A DNA stretch of 64,000 nucleotides from Wenzhouxiangella sp. 15190 (lineage in GTDB: Bacteria; Pseudomonadota; Gammaproteobacteria; Xanthomonadales; Wenzhouxiangellaceae), in NCBI RefSeq assembly GCF_003417465.1, contig NZ_QVMV01000028.1, forward strand, positions 1-64,000, read 5' to 3'. A program made the position numbers and the translations under genes. This document shows positions 17,045 to 26,939 of this stretch, in pieces (the stretch's first letter is position 1; the number at the start of each line of letters is the position of its first letter). Under the pieces are notes generated by a model. The model ran no database searches and was not told the DNA's origin. It worked only from the letters and a program-made list of their open reading frames with translations.

Positions 17045-18373
17045 TTACGCGGCCCTGGATTGCTGTCCGCGCCGGCCGCGATTGCGGCTCTGATTGTTGC
17101 CGCGGGCCGACTTCTGGCCGCGATTGCCGCCGTTGTTGCCCCGGCCACCGCCACCGCGGTTGCCGCCACCGCCACCCCGGTTTCCGCCGGGTTTGCCGCG
17201 TCCACCGCGGGCAGGCGTCTTGCCGGCTTCCCGCGAGAGCGGTTCGGTGGGTTCGTACCCGTCGACCCCGTAAGTCGGGATCTCGGTCTTGACCAGCTTG
17301 CGGATGTCTTCGAACAGACCATGCTCGGATCCGGCCACCAGCGAGACGGCCAGGCCGTCGCGTCCGGCGCGACCGGTACGACCGATGCGGTGCACGTAGT
17401 CTTCCGGCACGTTGGGAATGTCGTAGTTGACCACGTGTGGCAGCTGATCGATATCGAGACCGCGCGCGGCGATGTCGGTGGCGACCAGCACGCGCACCTT
17501 GTTCTTCTTGAATTCGCTCAGTGCCTTGGTACGCGCGCCCTGGCTCTTGTTGCCATGGATGGCGACGGCTGGCAGACCGTCGGTCTCGAGCTGTTTTGCA
17601 AGGCGATTGGCACCATGCTTGGTGCGGGTAAACACCAAGACCTGCTGCCAATTGTTCGAGCCGATCAGGAACGAGAGCACTTCGCGCTTTTGCTTCTGGT
17701 CGACGCGGAAGGCCTGCTGGGCGATGGCATCGACCGTCGAGTTCGGCGCGGCGGTCTCGACACGCTCGGGATTCTTGAGGAAGTTGTGCGCCATCTGCGT
17801 GATCTCTTTCGAGAACGTGGCGGAGAACAGCAGGGTCTGGCGCTGCTTCGGCAGGGCCTTGACGATCTGGTCGATGGCCGGACGAAAGCCCATGTCGAGC
17901 ATGCGATCGGCCTCGTCGAGTACCAGGTACTCGATCTTGGACAGATCGACGGTGCCGCGCTGCATGTGGTCGATCAAACGACCCGGCGTGGCGACGAGCA
18001 CGTCGATGCCGCGCTGCAGCTTGGAGATCTGCGGGTTGATGTTCACGCCGCCGAAGATCTCGAGTGAGCGCAGTTTGACGTGACGGCCGTAGGCGCGCAG
18101 GTTTTCGTTGACCTGCGCGGCCAGTTCGCGCGTCGGCGCCAGGATCAGCGCGCGCGGCTGGCGCTGGTGACCGCCTTGTTCGCTCAGTCGATGCAGCAAG
18201 GGCAGGGTAAAGGCGGCGGTCTTGCCGGTGCCGGTCTGGGCGCTGGCCATGATGTCACGGCCTTCGAGAATGACCGGAATGGCTTTTACCTGGACGGGTG
18301 TGGGCTGGGTATAGCCCTGTTCGCTGACAGCACGCAGCAATTCGGCCTTGAGGCCGAGGGAATCGAAATTCAT
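17045..18373 (-). CDS. rhlE: DEAD-box RNA helicase, RhlE-type
   Basis: From the ATG at 18373 the protein is 442 residues and starts MNFDSLGL with the Q motif GYTQPTPVQ near 18-26. Walker A AQTGTGKT is near 45-52, DEAD ([14 protein letters not shown]) near 150, SAT near 181 and HRIGRTGR near 328. The last 60 residues are an Arg/Gly/Asn-rich tail ([13 protein letters not shown] repeats) that binds RNA non-specifically. RhlE helicases remodel rRNA precursors and assist RNA decay. A 14-codon upstream extension is open but lacks family similarity; AAGGA before 18373 supports the chosen start. Confidence 0.92.
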   Translation of the reverse strand: MNFDSLGLKAELLRAVSEQGYTQPTPVQVKAIPVILEGRDIMASAQTGTGKTAAFTLPLLHRLSEQGGHQRQPRALILAPTRELAAQVNENLRAYGRHVKLRSLEIFGGVNINPQISKLQRGIDVLVATPGRLIDHMQRGTVDLSKIEYLVLDEADRMLDMGFRPAIDQIVKALPKQRQTLLFSATFSKEITQMAHNFLKNPERVETAAPNSTVDAIAQQAFRVDQKQKREVLSFLIGSNNWQQVLVFTRTKHGANRLAKQLETDGLPAVAIHGNKSQGARTKALSEFKKNKVRVLVATDIAARGLDIDQLPHVVNYDIPNVPEDYVHRIGRTGRAGRDGLAVSLVAGSEHGLFEDIRKLVKTEIPTYGVDGYEPTEPLSREAGKTPARGGRGKPGGNRGGGGGNRGGGGRGNNGGNRGQKSARGNNQSRNRGRRGQQSRAA

Positions 18374-18620
18374 GGATGTTCCTTGTTTAAACCAAGGCGA
18401 AGAAGAGCCCGTCAATCGGGCGAGCTACAAATCGGGGAGAGGCCTTGGTCTAAATGCAATCCGCGAGAGGGCACCGGTTCATCCGCTACAGGTAAGCGCA
18501 GCGGCCGAGTGCGGGACGCACAATAGCACGAATCCTCCGTAAACGGGAGAAAAGCCGAAACTTGAACCGGCCAGTCTCGGGCGCTACCCTCGGATTGCGG
18601 CTTGGCTGGGAGGCGTTGCA

Positions 18621-21299
18621 ATGCCGAAAATCCTCCAGCACCTGACTGTCCTGCTCTTGCTGGGTCCGGGCTGGCCATGTCTGGCCTCGCCCCCTGAAGA
18701 CCCGAAAGAAACCATCGTCTTCACCACCCTTCGCCCGGCCAATCAGGATATCTACCTTGTCGACGGCAAGGACAGCGAACCCAGGCGAATCACCGATCAT
18801 CCCGCACTGGACTACAACCCCGCATTCTCGGCGGATGGCCGGTGGCTGGTCTTCACATCCGAGCGAAGCGGCAACGCCGATCTACATGCGCTGGACCTGA
18901 AGAATGGCGGCGATCCGGTTCGCCTCACCCGCAGTCGTGGAATGGACGATGCCGCCGACATCTCGAGAGACGGCGACAGGATCGTGTTCGTCAGCACCCG
19001 CGATGGTCATGCCGACATCTTCGTCATGCCGTTTAAGCCGGATGCCCCGGCCGAGGCGGAAGAAGCTGCCGTGAACCTGACCCGGGATTCAATCGGCGAC
19101 TTCCAGCCGGCGTTCTCGCCGGACGGCTCGACCATCGCGTTCTCGCGCCAGCTGGAGCAATCCGACGTCCAGTTGGACAATCCTGCCCGCGCCGCTCGCG
19201 CGCAATCGATCGTGACCCACATCCATCTGATGGACGCCGACGGATCGAACAGGCGGCGGCTGGTGGGCGAGGTTCCGTTTCGCATGCAGCCCGGCGCGCG
19301 TATCTTCGGAGCGCCGGCCTGGTCGCGGGATGGGGACGCCGTCCATTTCCACACCGCCGAGATCGCAGGCATGATGTCCGGCCCCGAATGGTCAGCCGAT
19401 ATCTGGCAAGTCAATGCCAACGGCAACGACGCTCGTCCCCTGGTCCAATCCGATTCCTTGCATATGCTCACGCCTGCGGTCGGCGGAAATGACCGGGTCA
19501 TTTTCCACGGCCAGACGGCGTTGCCGCCCCGGCAGTCCCTGTCGGACGAATCGGGGACGATTTACTCTCTGGCGGCCGGCGGCTCCGACCCTTCAATACT
19601 TTCGAGCACCGACTCCGAACCGGTCTGTTTCGCCCCCGCCGTCGGTCCCGACGGACAGGTCGCCTGTCACGGCCCGGGCCCCATCGAGAGGTTGAGCCCC
19701 AAGGCCGACGGCAATCCTCTTCTCAGGCCCGGCACACAGGCCACCGTGCCGCTGCCGGACAGAACCGTCGAGCTGGTCGGCATGCATGGCTACTTTCCCG
19801 ACTTCCTGCCTGACGGCCGGCTGGCCTACGGCGAATCCCTCCCGCAGACGGGCTATGTCGAGGACCACGGCATTCCACCGATCGTGACTTCCCGAATTGA
19901 TGGCTCCGGGCGGCGGGTGGTGCTCGACAGCGATTCACTCGGTGGCTGGGCGACATCCACCTGTCGGCGCGACGGACGTATTGCATTCAACGCCGGGCCC
20001 GATTTCGCACCGGTGGATGCACCCGTGGATATCTGGACGATGCAGCCAGACGGCACGGAGCTGAAGAACCTGACCGATGACGAGACCGCCAACGATGCCT
20101 TTCCGGCATGGTCGTCGGATTGCGAACACATCGTCTTCCGCAGCGGCCGCGACGGCAACAAGGAGATCTACATCATGGAAGACGACGGCGCCAATCCGCG
20201 CCGGCTCACCCGTCATCCAGCCACCGATACCGCACCCGACATTTCACCGAACGGCGAGTGGATCGTATTCGCCACCGGCCGGGAGCGTCTTGAGTCCGAA
20301 GATGGAGAACAACTCGAACAGATTGGACAGGAAGGCTACGGCGGCGGTGCCGGCTATCGGCTCCTTATACAGCGACTCGACGGCAGCGAGCGGCGATTCC
20401 TGGAGCCGGATCTGGTCGGCGCTCCGGGGCGCGACATGCATCCAAGATTTTCGCCGGACGGCAAGTGGATTCTGTTTATATCCGGCCGTGGCGGAATGAA
20501 CGATGAGCGCCTTCTGGCCCCGGCACCGCAACCTTACGGTGAGCTCTGGACGATCCCAGTCGAAGGCGGCGATGCCGTTCGACTGACCCACGACAAGTGG
20601 GAAAACGGGCTGGCCCGGTGGGGCCGCAAGAAAACGCCGGATGAATTTTCATGCACCCAGGTACTCGGATTCTCCCAGTCACTGGAGTGGTACGGCGGGC
20701 TGTCGCTGGCGGATTACATGGCAGGCGACGGGCCGCCGCAATCTCCAACGCTGGAGGCCGGGGCGTTCCTGCCTAAGTGGCAGGGCGGTTTCTACATGGG
20801 CGCGGCCGTCGAGAAGTGGACGGATCCCGAATTTCCGGCCTGGTCGGCAACTCCCGCCACGACACACGAGAAGACAGCACACTGCGACCGTGATGAGGTC
20901 GACCGGGTGGTCTTCAACGTCTCCGGCGCGGCCCGGTCAGCGGACGAGTGGGCAAGCGTCATTGAATCCGTCGCGAAGCTGATCCGAAAGAACTTCCCGG
21001 CCGTCCGACAGATCGTGATGCAGCCCGTGGTGGGGGCATCCGAAGGGGAGTGCCAGGAGGTTCTTGCGGCCCGCAACCATCCCGAAATTGTCGAAGGCAT
21101 CCGCCGAGTTACACAGCGGGGCATGGTGGAAGCCGGGCCCGAGGCAAGAGTGAAAAGCTGCCGCCAGTTTCGTGATGAGCTGGGGCACCTGACCAAAGAT
21201 GGCGCCAGGCACGTTCGGAACAAGCTTGAAAACCATTACCGCGATGAGACCGCCTTGCCCGAGGGCGAGGCCAGCAGAGGCGCTTCACCGGATACGTGA
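18621..21299 (+). CDS. Exported TolB-like beta-propeller protein with C-terminal SGNH-like domain
   Basis: A signal peptide (about residues 1-23) leads into repeated PD40/TolB-type propeller units up to about residue 650, recognisable from recurring PAFSADGRWLVFTSER, SPDGSTIAF, SGRDGNKEIYIMEDDG-type blades. The last 230 residues differ. They open with VLGFSQSLEWYGG near 668 and close with DELGHLTKDGARH near 855, resembling the first (GxS) and last (DxxHLT) blocks of SGNH hydrolases, with conserved cysteines between. The propeller would bind a partner or substrate in the periplasm. The hydrolase assignment is inferred from the two blocks. It is followed after 37 bases by an M20 peptidase gene. 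Confidence 0.75.
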   Translation: MPKILQHLTVLLLLGPGWPCLASPPEDPKETIVFTTLRPANQDIYLVDGKDSEPRRITDHPALDYNPAFSADGRWLVFTSERSGNADLHALDLKNGGDPVRLTRSRGMDDAADISRDGDRIVFVSTRDGHADIFVMPFKPDAPAEAEEAAVNLTRDSIGDFQPAFSPDGSTIAFSRQLEQSDVQLDNPARAARAQSIVTHIHLMDADGSNRRRLVGEVPFRMQPGARIFGAPAWSRDGDAVHFHTAEIAGMMSGPEWSADIWQVNANGNDARPLVQSDSLHMLTPAVGGNDRVIFHGQTALPPRQSLSDESGTIYSLAAGGSDPSILSSTDSEPVCFAPAVGPDGQVACHGPGPIERLSPKADGNPLLRPGTQATVPLPDRTVELVGMHGYFPDFLPDGRLAYGESLPQTGYVEDHGIPPIVTSRIDGSGRRVVLDSDSLGGWATSTCRRDGRIAFNAGPDFAPVDAPVDIWTMQPDGTELKNLTDDETANDAFPAWSSDCEHIVFRSGRDGNKEIYIMEDDGANPRRLTRHPATDTAPDISPNGEWIVFATGRERLESEDGEQLEQIGQEGYGGGAGYRLLIQRLDGSERRFLEPDLVGAPGRDMHPRFSPDGKWILFISGRGGMNDERLLAPAPQPYGELWTIPVEGGDAVRLTHDKWENGLARWGRKKTPDEFSCTQVLGFSQSLEWYGGLSLADYMAGDGPPQSPTLEAGAFLPKWQGGFYMGAAVEKWTDPEFPAWSATPATTHEKTAHCDRDEVDRVVFNVSGAARSADEWASVIESVAKLIRKNFPAVRQIVMQPVVGASEGECQEVLAARNHPEIVEGIRRVTQRGMVEAGPEARVKSCRQFRDELGHLTKDGARHVRNKLENHYRDETALPEGEASRGASPDT

Positions 21300-21336
21300 T
21301 TGCCGGAGTACTCAGAGATGAGTACAGGAGGGAATG

Positions 21337-22815
21337 ATGCCCTGGAAAGTAATCCTGGCGGCAATCACGATTGCCTGCTTTGGACTGATTGCCGTCATGG
21401 TCTGGAATACGGCACGAATGCCGTCGACGCGAATCGATGCGGAACCACCCGGCGAGGAGATTGAAAAGCGGGTGAGCGGCATTGATGGGGCCGAGGTTGC
21501 CACCCACCTTGCCGAGGCGGTGCGATTTCGTACGATATCCAGCGATACGCAGCTGCCGAACGAAGCCGAACCCTTTCTGGCGTTTCATGACTGGCTCGAG
21601 GCGACTTATCCAGACGCCCATGGCGTGATGGAGCGTGAGCGAGTCAACGAACTGTCGCTGCTCTATCGCTGGCCCGGAAGATCCGACTGCAAGCCCGTCG
21701 GCTTCATCAGCCATCTCGATGTGGTTCCGGTTGAAGAGGAGAGCATCGAGGAATGGTCGTACCCACCCTTTGGCGGCACCGTCACCGACGGCTATGTCTG
21801 GGGACGTGGATCGGTCGACACCAAGTCGAATCTCGTCATGATCATGGAAGCCGTGGAGCGACTTGCCGAGGACGGCTATACACCGTCCTGCGATATCTAT
21901 CTGCTTTTCGGACATGACGAGGAAATTGGCGGTTCGAACGGGGCTGGCGCCATGTCGCAAAGGCTCGCAGAGCGGGGCATCCACTTTGATTGGGTTCTCG
22001 ACGAATCAGGTGGTGGTTCGATCCATGCCGACGGATCAAGAAAATGGGCACAGGTAACCTTGTCCCAGCGTGGCTATGTGACCCTGGAACTGAAGGCCAC
22101 CGGGGTCGGTGGACATTCTGCGCTCCCGCTCAGACCGAATGCAATTCTTCGCCTTTCACGAGCGCTCATGCGGCTGTCGGATTCGACGATGCCGGGCGGT
22201 CTGCAGGGCCTCGCGCTGGAAATGGTCAAGGCCAGGGTGCAGCGTCGGTCCTACCTGGAACGATTGCTCGTGGCAAACACGTGGATCACCAAACCAGTGG
22301 TCGAACGGATCATCGAGTCCATGCCGGGAGGCGCCGCGATTCTGCGCACCACGCATTCGCCGACCGTGATTGATGGTGGCCAGAAAGACAATGTGCTTCC
22401 CAAGACGGCACACGCTCTCATCAATTTCAGAGTGCATCCACGCGACGACATCGAGTTCGTCCGAAATTGGGTCCGGGAATCAATCAATGATGATTCCATC
22501 AAGGTTTCCATACACCAGGAACGTGCGTTTGAAGCGCCCCCGGCGACCGATCCGTCCGCACCGCAGGTGACACATTTCAAGGAAGTGATCGGCGAGGTCT
22601 ACGGGTCGATCGATCCACTGATTCCGGGCTTTGGACTGGCGGCCTCTGATGCCAGGCATTACGCACCCATTGCGGATGCACTGCTGAAATTCGAGCCGGT
22701 TGTTATCAGGGAAGGCGATTCCCTTAACCCGCATGACACGAATGAACGCCTGCCGATCGATTCACTCGCCCGCGGAGTGGTGTTCTATCAGCGACTGATC
22801 GAGCGACAGGAATGA
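21337..22815 (+). CDS. Membrane-anchored M20 family metallopeptidase (PM20D1-like)
   Basis: The 492-residue protein has an N-terminal membrane anchor and the M20 dinuclear zinc motifs: SHLDVVPVEE near 128-137, GRGSVDTKSN near 158-167 and GHDEEIGG near 190-197 with the catalytic Glu pair. A late His in ARHYAPIADA contributes the last ligand. The insertion pattern and anchor resemble PM20D1/carboxypeptidase S enzymes, which cleave N-acyl amino acids or dipeptides. An AGGAGG ribosome site at 21326-21331 is best spaced for the second of two adjacent ATGs (21337 rather than 21334). Probably co-transcribed with the propeller gene. Confidence 0.88.
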   Translation: MPWKVILAAITIACFGLIAVMVWNTARMPSTRIDAEPPGEEIEKRVSGIDGAEVATHLAEAVRFRTISSDTQLPNEAEPFLAFHDWLEATYPDAHGVMERERVNELSLLYRWPGRSDCKPVGFISHLDVVPVEEESIEEWSYPPFGGTVTDGYVWGRGSVDTKSNLVMIMEAVERLAEDGYTPSCDIYLLFGHDEEIGGSNGAGAMSQRLAERGIHFDWVLDESGGGSIHADGSRKWAQVTLSQRGYVTLELKATGVGGHSALPLRPNAILRLSRALMRLSDSTMPGGLQGLALEMVKARVQRRSYLERLLVANTWITKPVVERIIESMPGGAAILRTTHSPTVIDGGQKDNVLPKTAHALINFRVHPRDDIEFVRNWVRESINDDSIKVSIHQERAFEAPPATDPSAPQVTHFKEVIGEVYGSIDPLIPGFGLAASDARHYAPIADALLKFEPVVIREGDSLNPHDTNERLPIDSLARGVVFYQRLIERQE

Positions 22816-22865
22816 AGGTGAACGACAACAGTGCCTGGTCGACTCATACTCGGTTTTTCTAGAGG

Positions 22866-23507
22866 TCACGGCATCGCCAGCCACGCGCATTCGTGCAGGG
22901 CGGTCAGCCCGCGTTCGGCAAAGCGCGCATGCTGAGCCAATACGTCGCGGCGTTCGAGCAGCTGGAACTGCAGGCCGGGATAGTCCGTCAGTTCATCCTC
23001 GAGGACGGCGAAAGGCGGGCCGTCCATTTCGGTCTGGTCATACTCGAAGGTCACCAACAAACCGCGGGCCTTGTCAGTCAGCAGAGTGCGCAAATGGTCC
23101 AGATAGGCGGGCCGCATGTCATGGGGCAGGGCGATGAGGGCGGCACGGTCATAGAACAGGTCGAAAGGTTCGTTGGTCGCGTAGGCGAAGAAATCGCCCT
23201 CGACCAACTCGACACCCCCGGCGCGCCAGTACGTGAGCTCCGCGACGGCTGATTGCGTTGGCTGTTTGCCCCATTCTTCGAAGAATTCCTTGACTGCCTT
23301 GGCGCTAAGCTCGATGCCGGTCACCTCGTGACCATTCTCGGCCAGCCAGCGCAAATCCAGACTCTTGCCGCACAGGGGGGCCAGCACGCGGCCGGCATGC
23401 ACATCCGCTATTTCATCCCAGTGACGCTTGAGTGCCCAGTGGATGTCGGATTGATGAAAACCGATCTCGCCACGATTCCATCGTTCACGCCAGAAGTCTC
23501 TTTCCAT
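22866..23507 (-). CDS. tpm: Thiopurine S-methyltransferase family protein
   Basis: From ATG 23507 the protein is 213 residues and starts MERDFWRERWNRGEIGFHQ, the family's typical opening. The SAM site shows LAPLCGKSLDLRWLAENGHEVTGIELS near 44-70, and FYDRAALIALPHDMR near 120. Bacterial members methylate selenite/tellurite species or small thiols and can protect against metalloids; physiological substrate here is unknown. An open 20-codon upstream extension is not homologous and was left out. The gene faces the M20 peptidase gene. Confidence 0.9.
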   Translation of the reverse strand: MERDFWRERWNRGEIGFHQSDIHWALKRHWDEIADVHAGRVLAPLCGKSLDLRWLAENGHEVTGIELSAKAVKEFFEEWGKQPTQSAVAELTYWRAGGVELVEGDFFAYATNEPFDLFYDRAALIALPHDMRPAYLDHLRTLLTDKARGLLVTFEYDQTEMDGPPFAVLEDELTDYPGLQFQLLERRDVLAQHARFAERGLTALHECAWLAMP

Positions 23508-23696
23508 TACTCGTTTGAAGTCCTTGATCTTGCGATGACTTGTAGCTCCACGTTCATGAATGGTCAAACGGATGATTTCAGTTCGATGACAGCACTTGAA
23601 ACAGAGGCGTCATATTCGCGTCACCGATGTGCAATGAAGCATCGCTAACGTAGCCGACATTAGTTCAACGCCACACACATCACGGGTAGAGCTTTC

Positions 23697-24485
23697 ATGT
23701 ACAGGCGAGTCTATCAGCCCGGGTTAATCGTGGGGATGCTGCTGTTTCCCCTGATTCTCTCGGCCCAGCCCGCGGGCGACGGGGATAACCTGGAAGCACT
23801 GGCCGAAGAGCTGGTGCGCATTCGCGGCGAGGTCGAATCGCTCAATTCCGAGCTCAACCGCAAACAGGACCGGCACCGAAACGAAATGAGTTCGCTGGCC
23901 GCCCAGAAGGGCGAGCTGGAGGCCACGTTGCGGCGCGAGCAGTTGCGCGTGGACCAGCTGGAAGCCGATCTCGAAACCAACCGCGAGCGTGCCGAGCAGG
24001 CGGGCATCGCCGGCGAATCGCTGGTGCCCGTAGCCGAGGAAGCGATTGCCTCCCTGCGGCGACACATCGAAACCTCCCTGCCGTTCAAGCCTCAGGAGCG
24101 CATGGATGCGCTGGAGGAAATCCAGACGCAGCTCGAAACCGGTTCCCTGGCGCCGCCGCGGGCCGTCAATCGACTCTGGGGCTTCTACGAGGACGAACTG
24201 CGGCTGACGCGCGAGAACGGCCTCCACAGCCAGGTTATCCAGCTCGACGGCGAACAGGTCCTGGCGGACGTGGCGCGCCTGGGCACGGTGGCGATGTACT
24301 TCAAGACACGCGACGGCGAGTACGGTCAGGCCGAACGCAGCGGCGAGGACTGGCGCTTCGCCCGCCTGGACGACAGGGCGGCCATCCAGCGCATCGACAA
24401 GCTGTTCGAGTCCCTCAAGAAGCAGATCCGCACCGGCTATTTCGAACTGCCCAACGGCGCCATCCGGCTGGAGTCCGAACAATGA
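23697..24485 (+). CDS. DUF3450 periplasmic coiled-coil protein of the TonB2 cluster
   Basis: The 262-residue protein has a signal peptide (about residues 1-24), then a long coiled coil (about 32-100, heptads rich in E, L and R), then a conserved C-terminal domain (PRAVNRLWGFYEDELRLTREN, ending SLKKQIRTGYFELPNGAIRLE). This matches DUF3450 proteins encoded first in TonB2-type clusters (the Vibrio VC1548 position). The role is thought to be support of energy transfer in the periplasm but is not defined. Its stop overlaps the ttpC start by four bases. Confidence 0.85.
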   Translation: MYRRVYQPGLIVGMLLFPLILSAQPAGDGDNLEALAEELVRIRGEVESLNSELNRKQDRHRNEMSSLAAQKGELEATLRREQLRVDQLEADLETNRERAEQAGIAGESLVPVAEEAIASLRRHIETSLPFKPQERMDALEEIQTQLETGSLAPPRAVNRLWGFYEDELRLTRENGLHSQVIQLDGEQVLADVARLGTVAMYFKTRDGEYGQAERSGEDWRFARLDDRAAIQRIDKLFESLKKQIRTGYFELPNGAIRLESEQ

Positions 24486-25900
24486 GCATCCGCATCTTTC
24501 ACATTCTGATCCTGCTCGCCGCCGCCTGGCTGGCGGCGCCGGCGACCGCGCAGGAGTCCGAGCCGGTGCAGCCGGAGACCGAGCAGACCGAAACCGAAGC
24601 ACCGCCCGTGGCAGCCCAGGCCCCTTCGCTGGAACAGGCCTTTCAGCGGGAGTTCGCCTTCCTGCAGGGGCAAAAGCGCGACCTGGAGCGGCGCATCGCC
24701 GAGTTCGAGGAAACCAGCGAAGCCGATCGGCAACAGCTGCAGTCGGATATCCAGTCACTCGAGCGTCGGGTGGTCGAGCTGACCAGCCGCGGTGATCGCC
24801 TCGATGAACAGGTGCTCGAGTCCGAGCGCTCGGTCGAGTCGGCCCGCGACAACGTCAACCTGCTGGCCAACACCTTTCTCCAGGCCGAGGCAACGATCGA
24901 TGGCTGGGAAGCCCCGCAGCTCGAAGGCGACGAGGTGCCGCAGGCCGATGACGTGGCTGCGATGTTCGAAAACGTCCGGGCGGAGCTGGCCCGGCGCGGT
25001 GCAGTTCAGCGGGAAAGCGGTGAGTTCTTCCTGGCCGACGGCACGCGGGTGGACGGCGAAATCATCCACGTGGGCCGCATCGCCAGTTTCGGCGTCAGCG
25101 AGCGCGGTGCGGGCGCCCTGGCGCCGGCCGGCGAGGGCGAACTCAAGCTATGGAATGAAGAGTCGACTGAGGCTGCCCGTGCCCTGGCGGCCGGGAAGAT
25201 GGTCTCGCCCCTGCCGGTCTTCATCTATGAAACGCTCAGCTCGGAAGTCGAAGAGAAGGGCAGCAAGGACGTATTCGAGACCATCTCCAGCGGTGGCGTG
25301 ATCGGCTGGATCATCTTCTTCCTGGGTCTGCTGGCCGCCGCGCTGGTCGCCCTGCGGGCCGTGTTCCTGTGGCGTGCCGGCACCTCGACCGGCCGAATTC
25401 TCGATGACGTGGCCGCACCGGTCCGCCGTGGCGACCGTGAAGCCGCGCTGTCGATGCTCAAGAAGCGCAAGGGCGCGACCGCTCGCGTCGTGGCCTCGGC
25501 CATCCGCAGCCTCGATCGTGATCGCGAGCATCTCGAAGACATCGTGTCCGAGTCGATCCTGCACGAGTCCGGGCATCTCAACCGCTTCGGCGCCTTCATC
25601 ATGGTGATTGCCGCGGTCTCGCCGCTGCTGGGCCTGCTCGGCACGGTCACCGGCATGATCTCGACCTTCGATGTCATCACCGAGTTCGGTACCGGCGATC
25701 CCAAGTTGCTGTCGGGCGGTATCTCGATCGCGCTGGTGACCACCGAGCTCGGCCTGATCGTGGCCATCCCGACGCTGCTGTTCGGCAACCTGCTCTCGAG
25801 CTGGGCCGAGCGCATCAAGGACGACATGGAAAAGGCCACGCTTCGCGTGACCAACCAGTACCTCGAAGCCCGGGGCGACACGGAGCAGGTCGGCGGCTGA
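24482..25900 (+). CDS. ttpC: TtpC-like MotA/TolQ/ExbB proton-channel protein with periplasmic coiled coil
   Basis: The 472-residue protein begins with a signal-like segment, has a periplasmic coiled-coil region (about 55-130) and a folded domain, then a membrane helix near 272-296 (GWIIFFLGLLAAALVALRAVFLW). The MotA/TolQ/ExbB domain sits at about 350-460 with FGAFIMVIAAVSPLLGLLGTVTGMISTF and the G-rich SGGISIALVTTELGLIVAIPTLL helix. This architecture is that of TtpC, the extra energiser protein required by TonB2 systems in Vibrio. It overlaps its neighbours on both sides, indicating tight coupling in one operon. Confidence 0.9.
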   Translation: MSIRIFHILILLAAAWLAAPATAQESEPVQPETEQTETEAPPVAAQAPSLEQAFQREFAFLQGQKRDLERRIAEFEETSEADRQQLQSDIQSLERRVVELTSRGDRLDEQVLESERSVESARDNVNLLANTFLQAEATIDGWEAPQLEGDEVPQADDVAAMFENVRAELARRGAVQRESGEFFLADGTRVDGEIIHVGRIASFGVSERGAGALAPAGEGELKLWNEESTEAARALAAGKMVSPLPVFIYETLSSEVEEKGSKDVFETISSGGVIGWIIFFLGLLAAALVALRAVFLWRAGTSTGRILDDVAAPVRRGDREAALSMLKKRKGATARVVASAIRSLDRDREHLEDIVSESILHESGHLNRFGAFIMVIAAVSPLLGLLGTVTGMISTFDVITEFGTGDPKLLSGGISIALVTTELGLIVAIPTLLFGNLLSSWAERIKDDMEKATLRVTNQYLEARGDTEQVGG

Positions 25901-26508
25901 TGTTCGACGAACTGGTCAATGACTTCCGGTTCTACTTCGAAGTGGGCGGCTACGTCATGCCGCCGCTGGTGCTGGCCACGGTGGTGCTGTGGTTCGCCAT
26001 CGGTTACCGGTTCGCCGCGCTCAAGCGGGGCAACCTGCGATCGGTGCGGCGGATCATCCAGAAGCACCCCGTAGGTCTCAGTCATCCACCACGCGGCGTG
26101 ATCGAAAAGGCCATCGAGCAGGGGCTGCGGATCGCACGCTCGAATCACGGCGACCTGAGGCGACTGCTCGACGATGCCTTCTGGCCGATCGAGCGCGACA
26201 TCAAGCGTTTCCACAAGCTGATCATGACCATCGTTGCCGTCGCCCCCCTGATGGGCCTGCTCGGCACCGTGGTGGGCATGATCGAAACCTTCGATTCGCT
26301 TGGTGACATGTCGCTGTTCGCCCAGTCGGGCGGCATTGCCGGCGGCATTTCCCAGGCACTCTTCACCACCCAGATGGGCCTGGCCGTGGCCATTCCCGGC
26401 CTGATCGTCGGCGGCATGCTCGAAAAGCGCGCCACCGTGATCCGCATCGAGCTGGCCCAGGTCAAGGACATCCTCTGCGCCAACGTGCAGAAAGGCAGCC
26501 CGGCATGA
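25900..26508 (+). CDS. exbB: ExbB-type proton-channel subunit
   Basis: This 202-residue MotA/TolQ/ExbB protein has an N-terminal membrane helix (about 17-38), a cytoplasmic loop, and the two-helix channel region TIVAVAPLMGLLGTVVGMIETFDS and GGISQALFTTQMGLAVAIPGLIVGG near 107-185. It would form the pentameric inner-membrane channel that, with ExbD, uses the proton gradient to drive TonB. It starts on TGATG overlapping the ttpC stop and overlaps exbD by four bases. Confidence 0.92.
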   Translation: MFDELVNDFRFYFEVGGYVMPPLVLATVVLWFAIGYRFAALKRGNLRSVRRIIQKHPVGLSHPPRGVIEKAIEQGLRIARSNHGDLRRLLDDAFWPIERDIKRFHKLIMTIVAVAPLMGLLGTVVGMIETFDSLGDMSLFAQSGGIAGGISQALFTTQMGLAVAIPGLIVGGMLEKRATVIRIELAQVKDILCANVQKGSPA

Positions 26509-26915
26509 GATTTCGCGAACGCGCCAACACCGAACAGGCCGTCGACATTTCGCCCCTGATCGACATGGTGTTCATCCTGCTGATCTTCTTCATGGTCTCG
26601 ACGACTTTCGTCAAGGACATGAAGCTCGATCTCGAGCGCCCGAGTGCCACGAGCTCGGAGCAGGCGTCGACCAAGGCCATTCGTCTCTACATCGACAACA
26701 GCGGCGAGACCTGGCTGGACGGCCAGCCGATACGTACCTGGGTGATCCAGAGCAAGCTCAGGGACATGCTGCAGGGCGCTGCTTCCCAATCCGTGCTGGT
26801 CGTCACCGACAGCAATGTACCGGCCAGCAAGCTGGTCGAGGTGGTCGACCAGGCGCGCCGCTCCGGCGCCGCCGACGTCGGCGTGGCCACTGTCGAAGAA
26901 GCCGGTCGTGGTTGA
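26505..26915 (+). CDS. exbD: ExbD-type biopolymer transport protein
   Basis: The 136-residue protein has the single membrane helix with the proton-carrying Asp in ISPLIDMVFILLIFFMVSTTF near 16-36, then a small periplasmic domain. That is the complete ExbD/TolR plan. It works inside the ExbB pentamer. Coupled translationally to exbB (ATGA overlap); the tonB gene follows after 24 bases with an AAGGAGG ribosome site. Confidence 0.92.
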   Translation: MRFRERANTEQAVDISPLIDMVFILLIFFMVSTTFVKDMKLDLERPSATSSEQASTKAIRLYIDNSGETWLDGQPIRTWVIQSKLRDMLQGAASQSVLVVTDSNVPASKLVEVVDQARRSGAADVGVATVEEAGRG

Positions 26916-26939
26916 ACTGAATACCAAGGAGGATGACGC

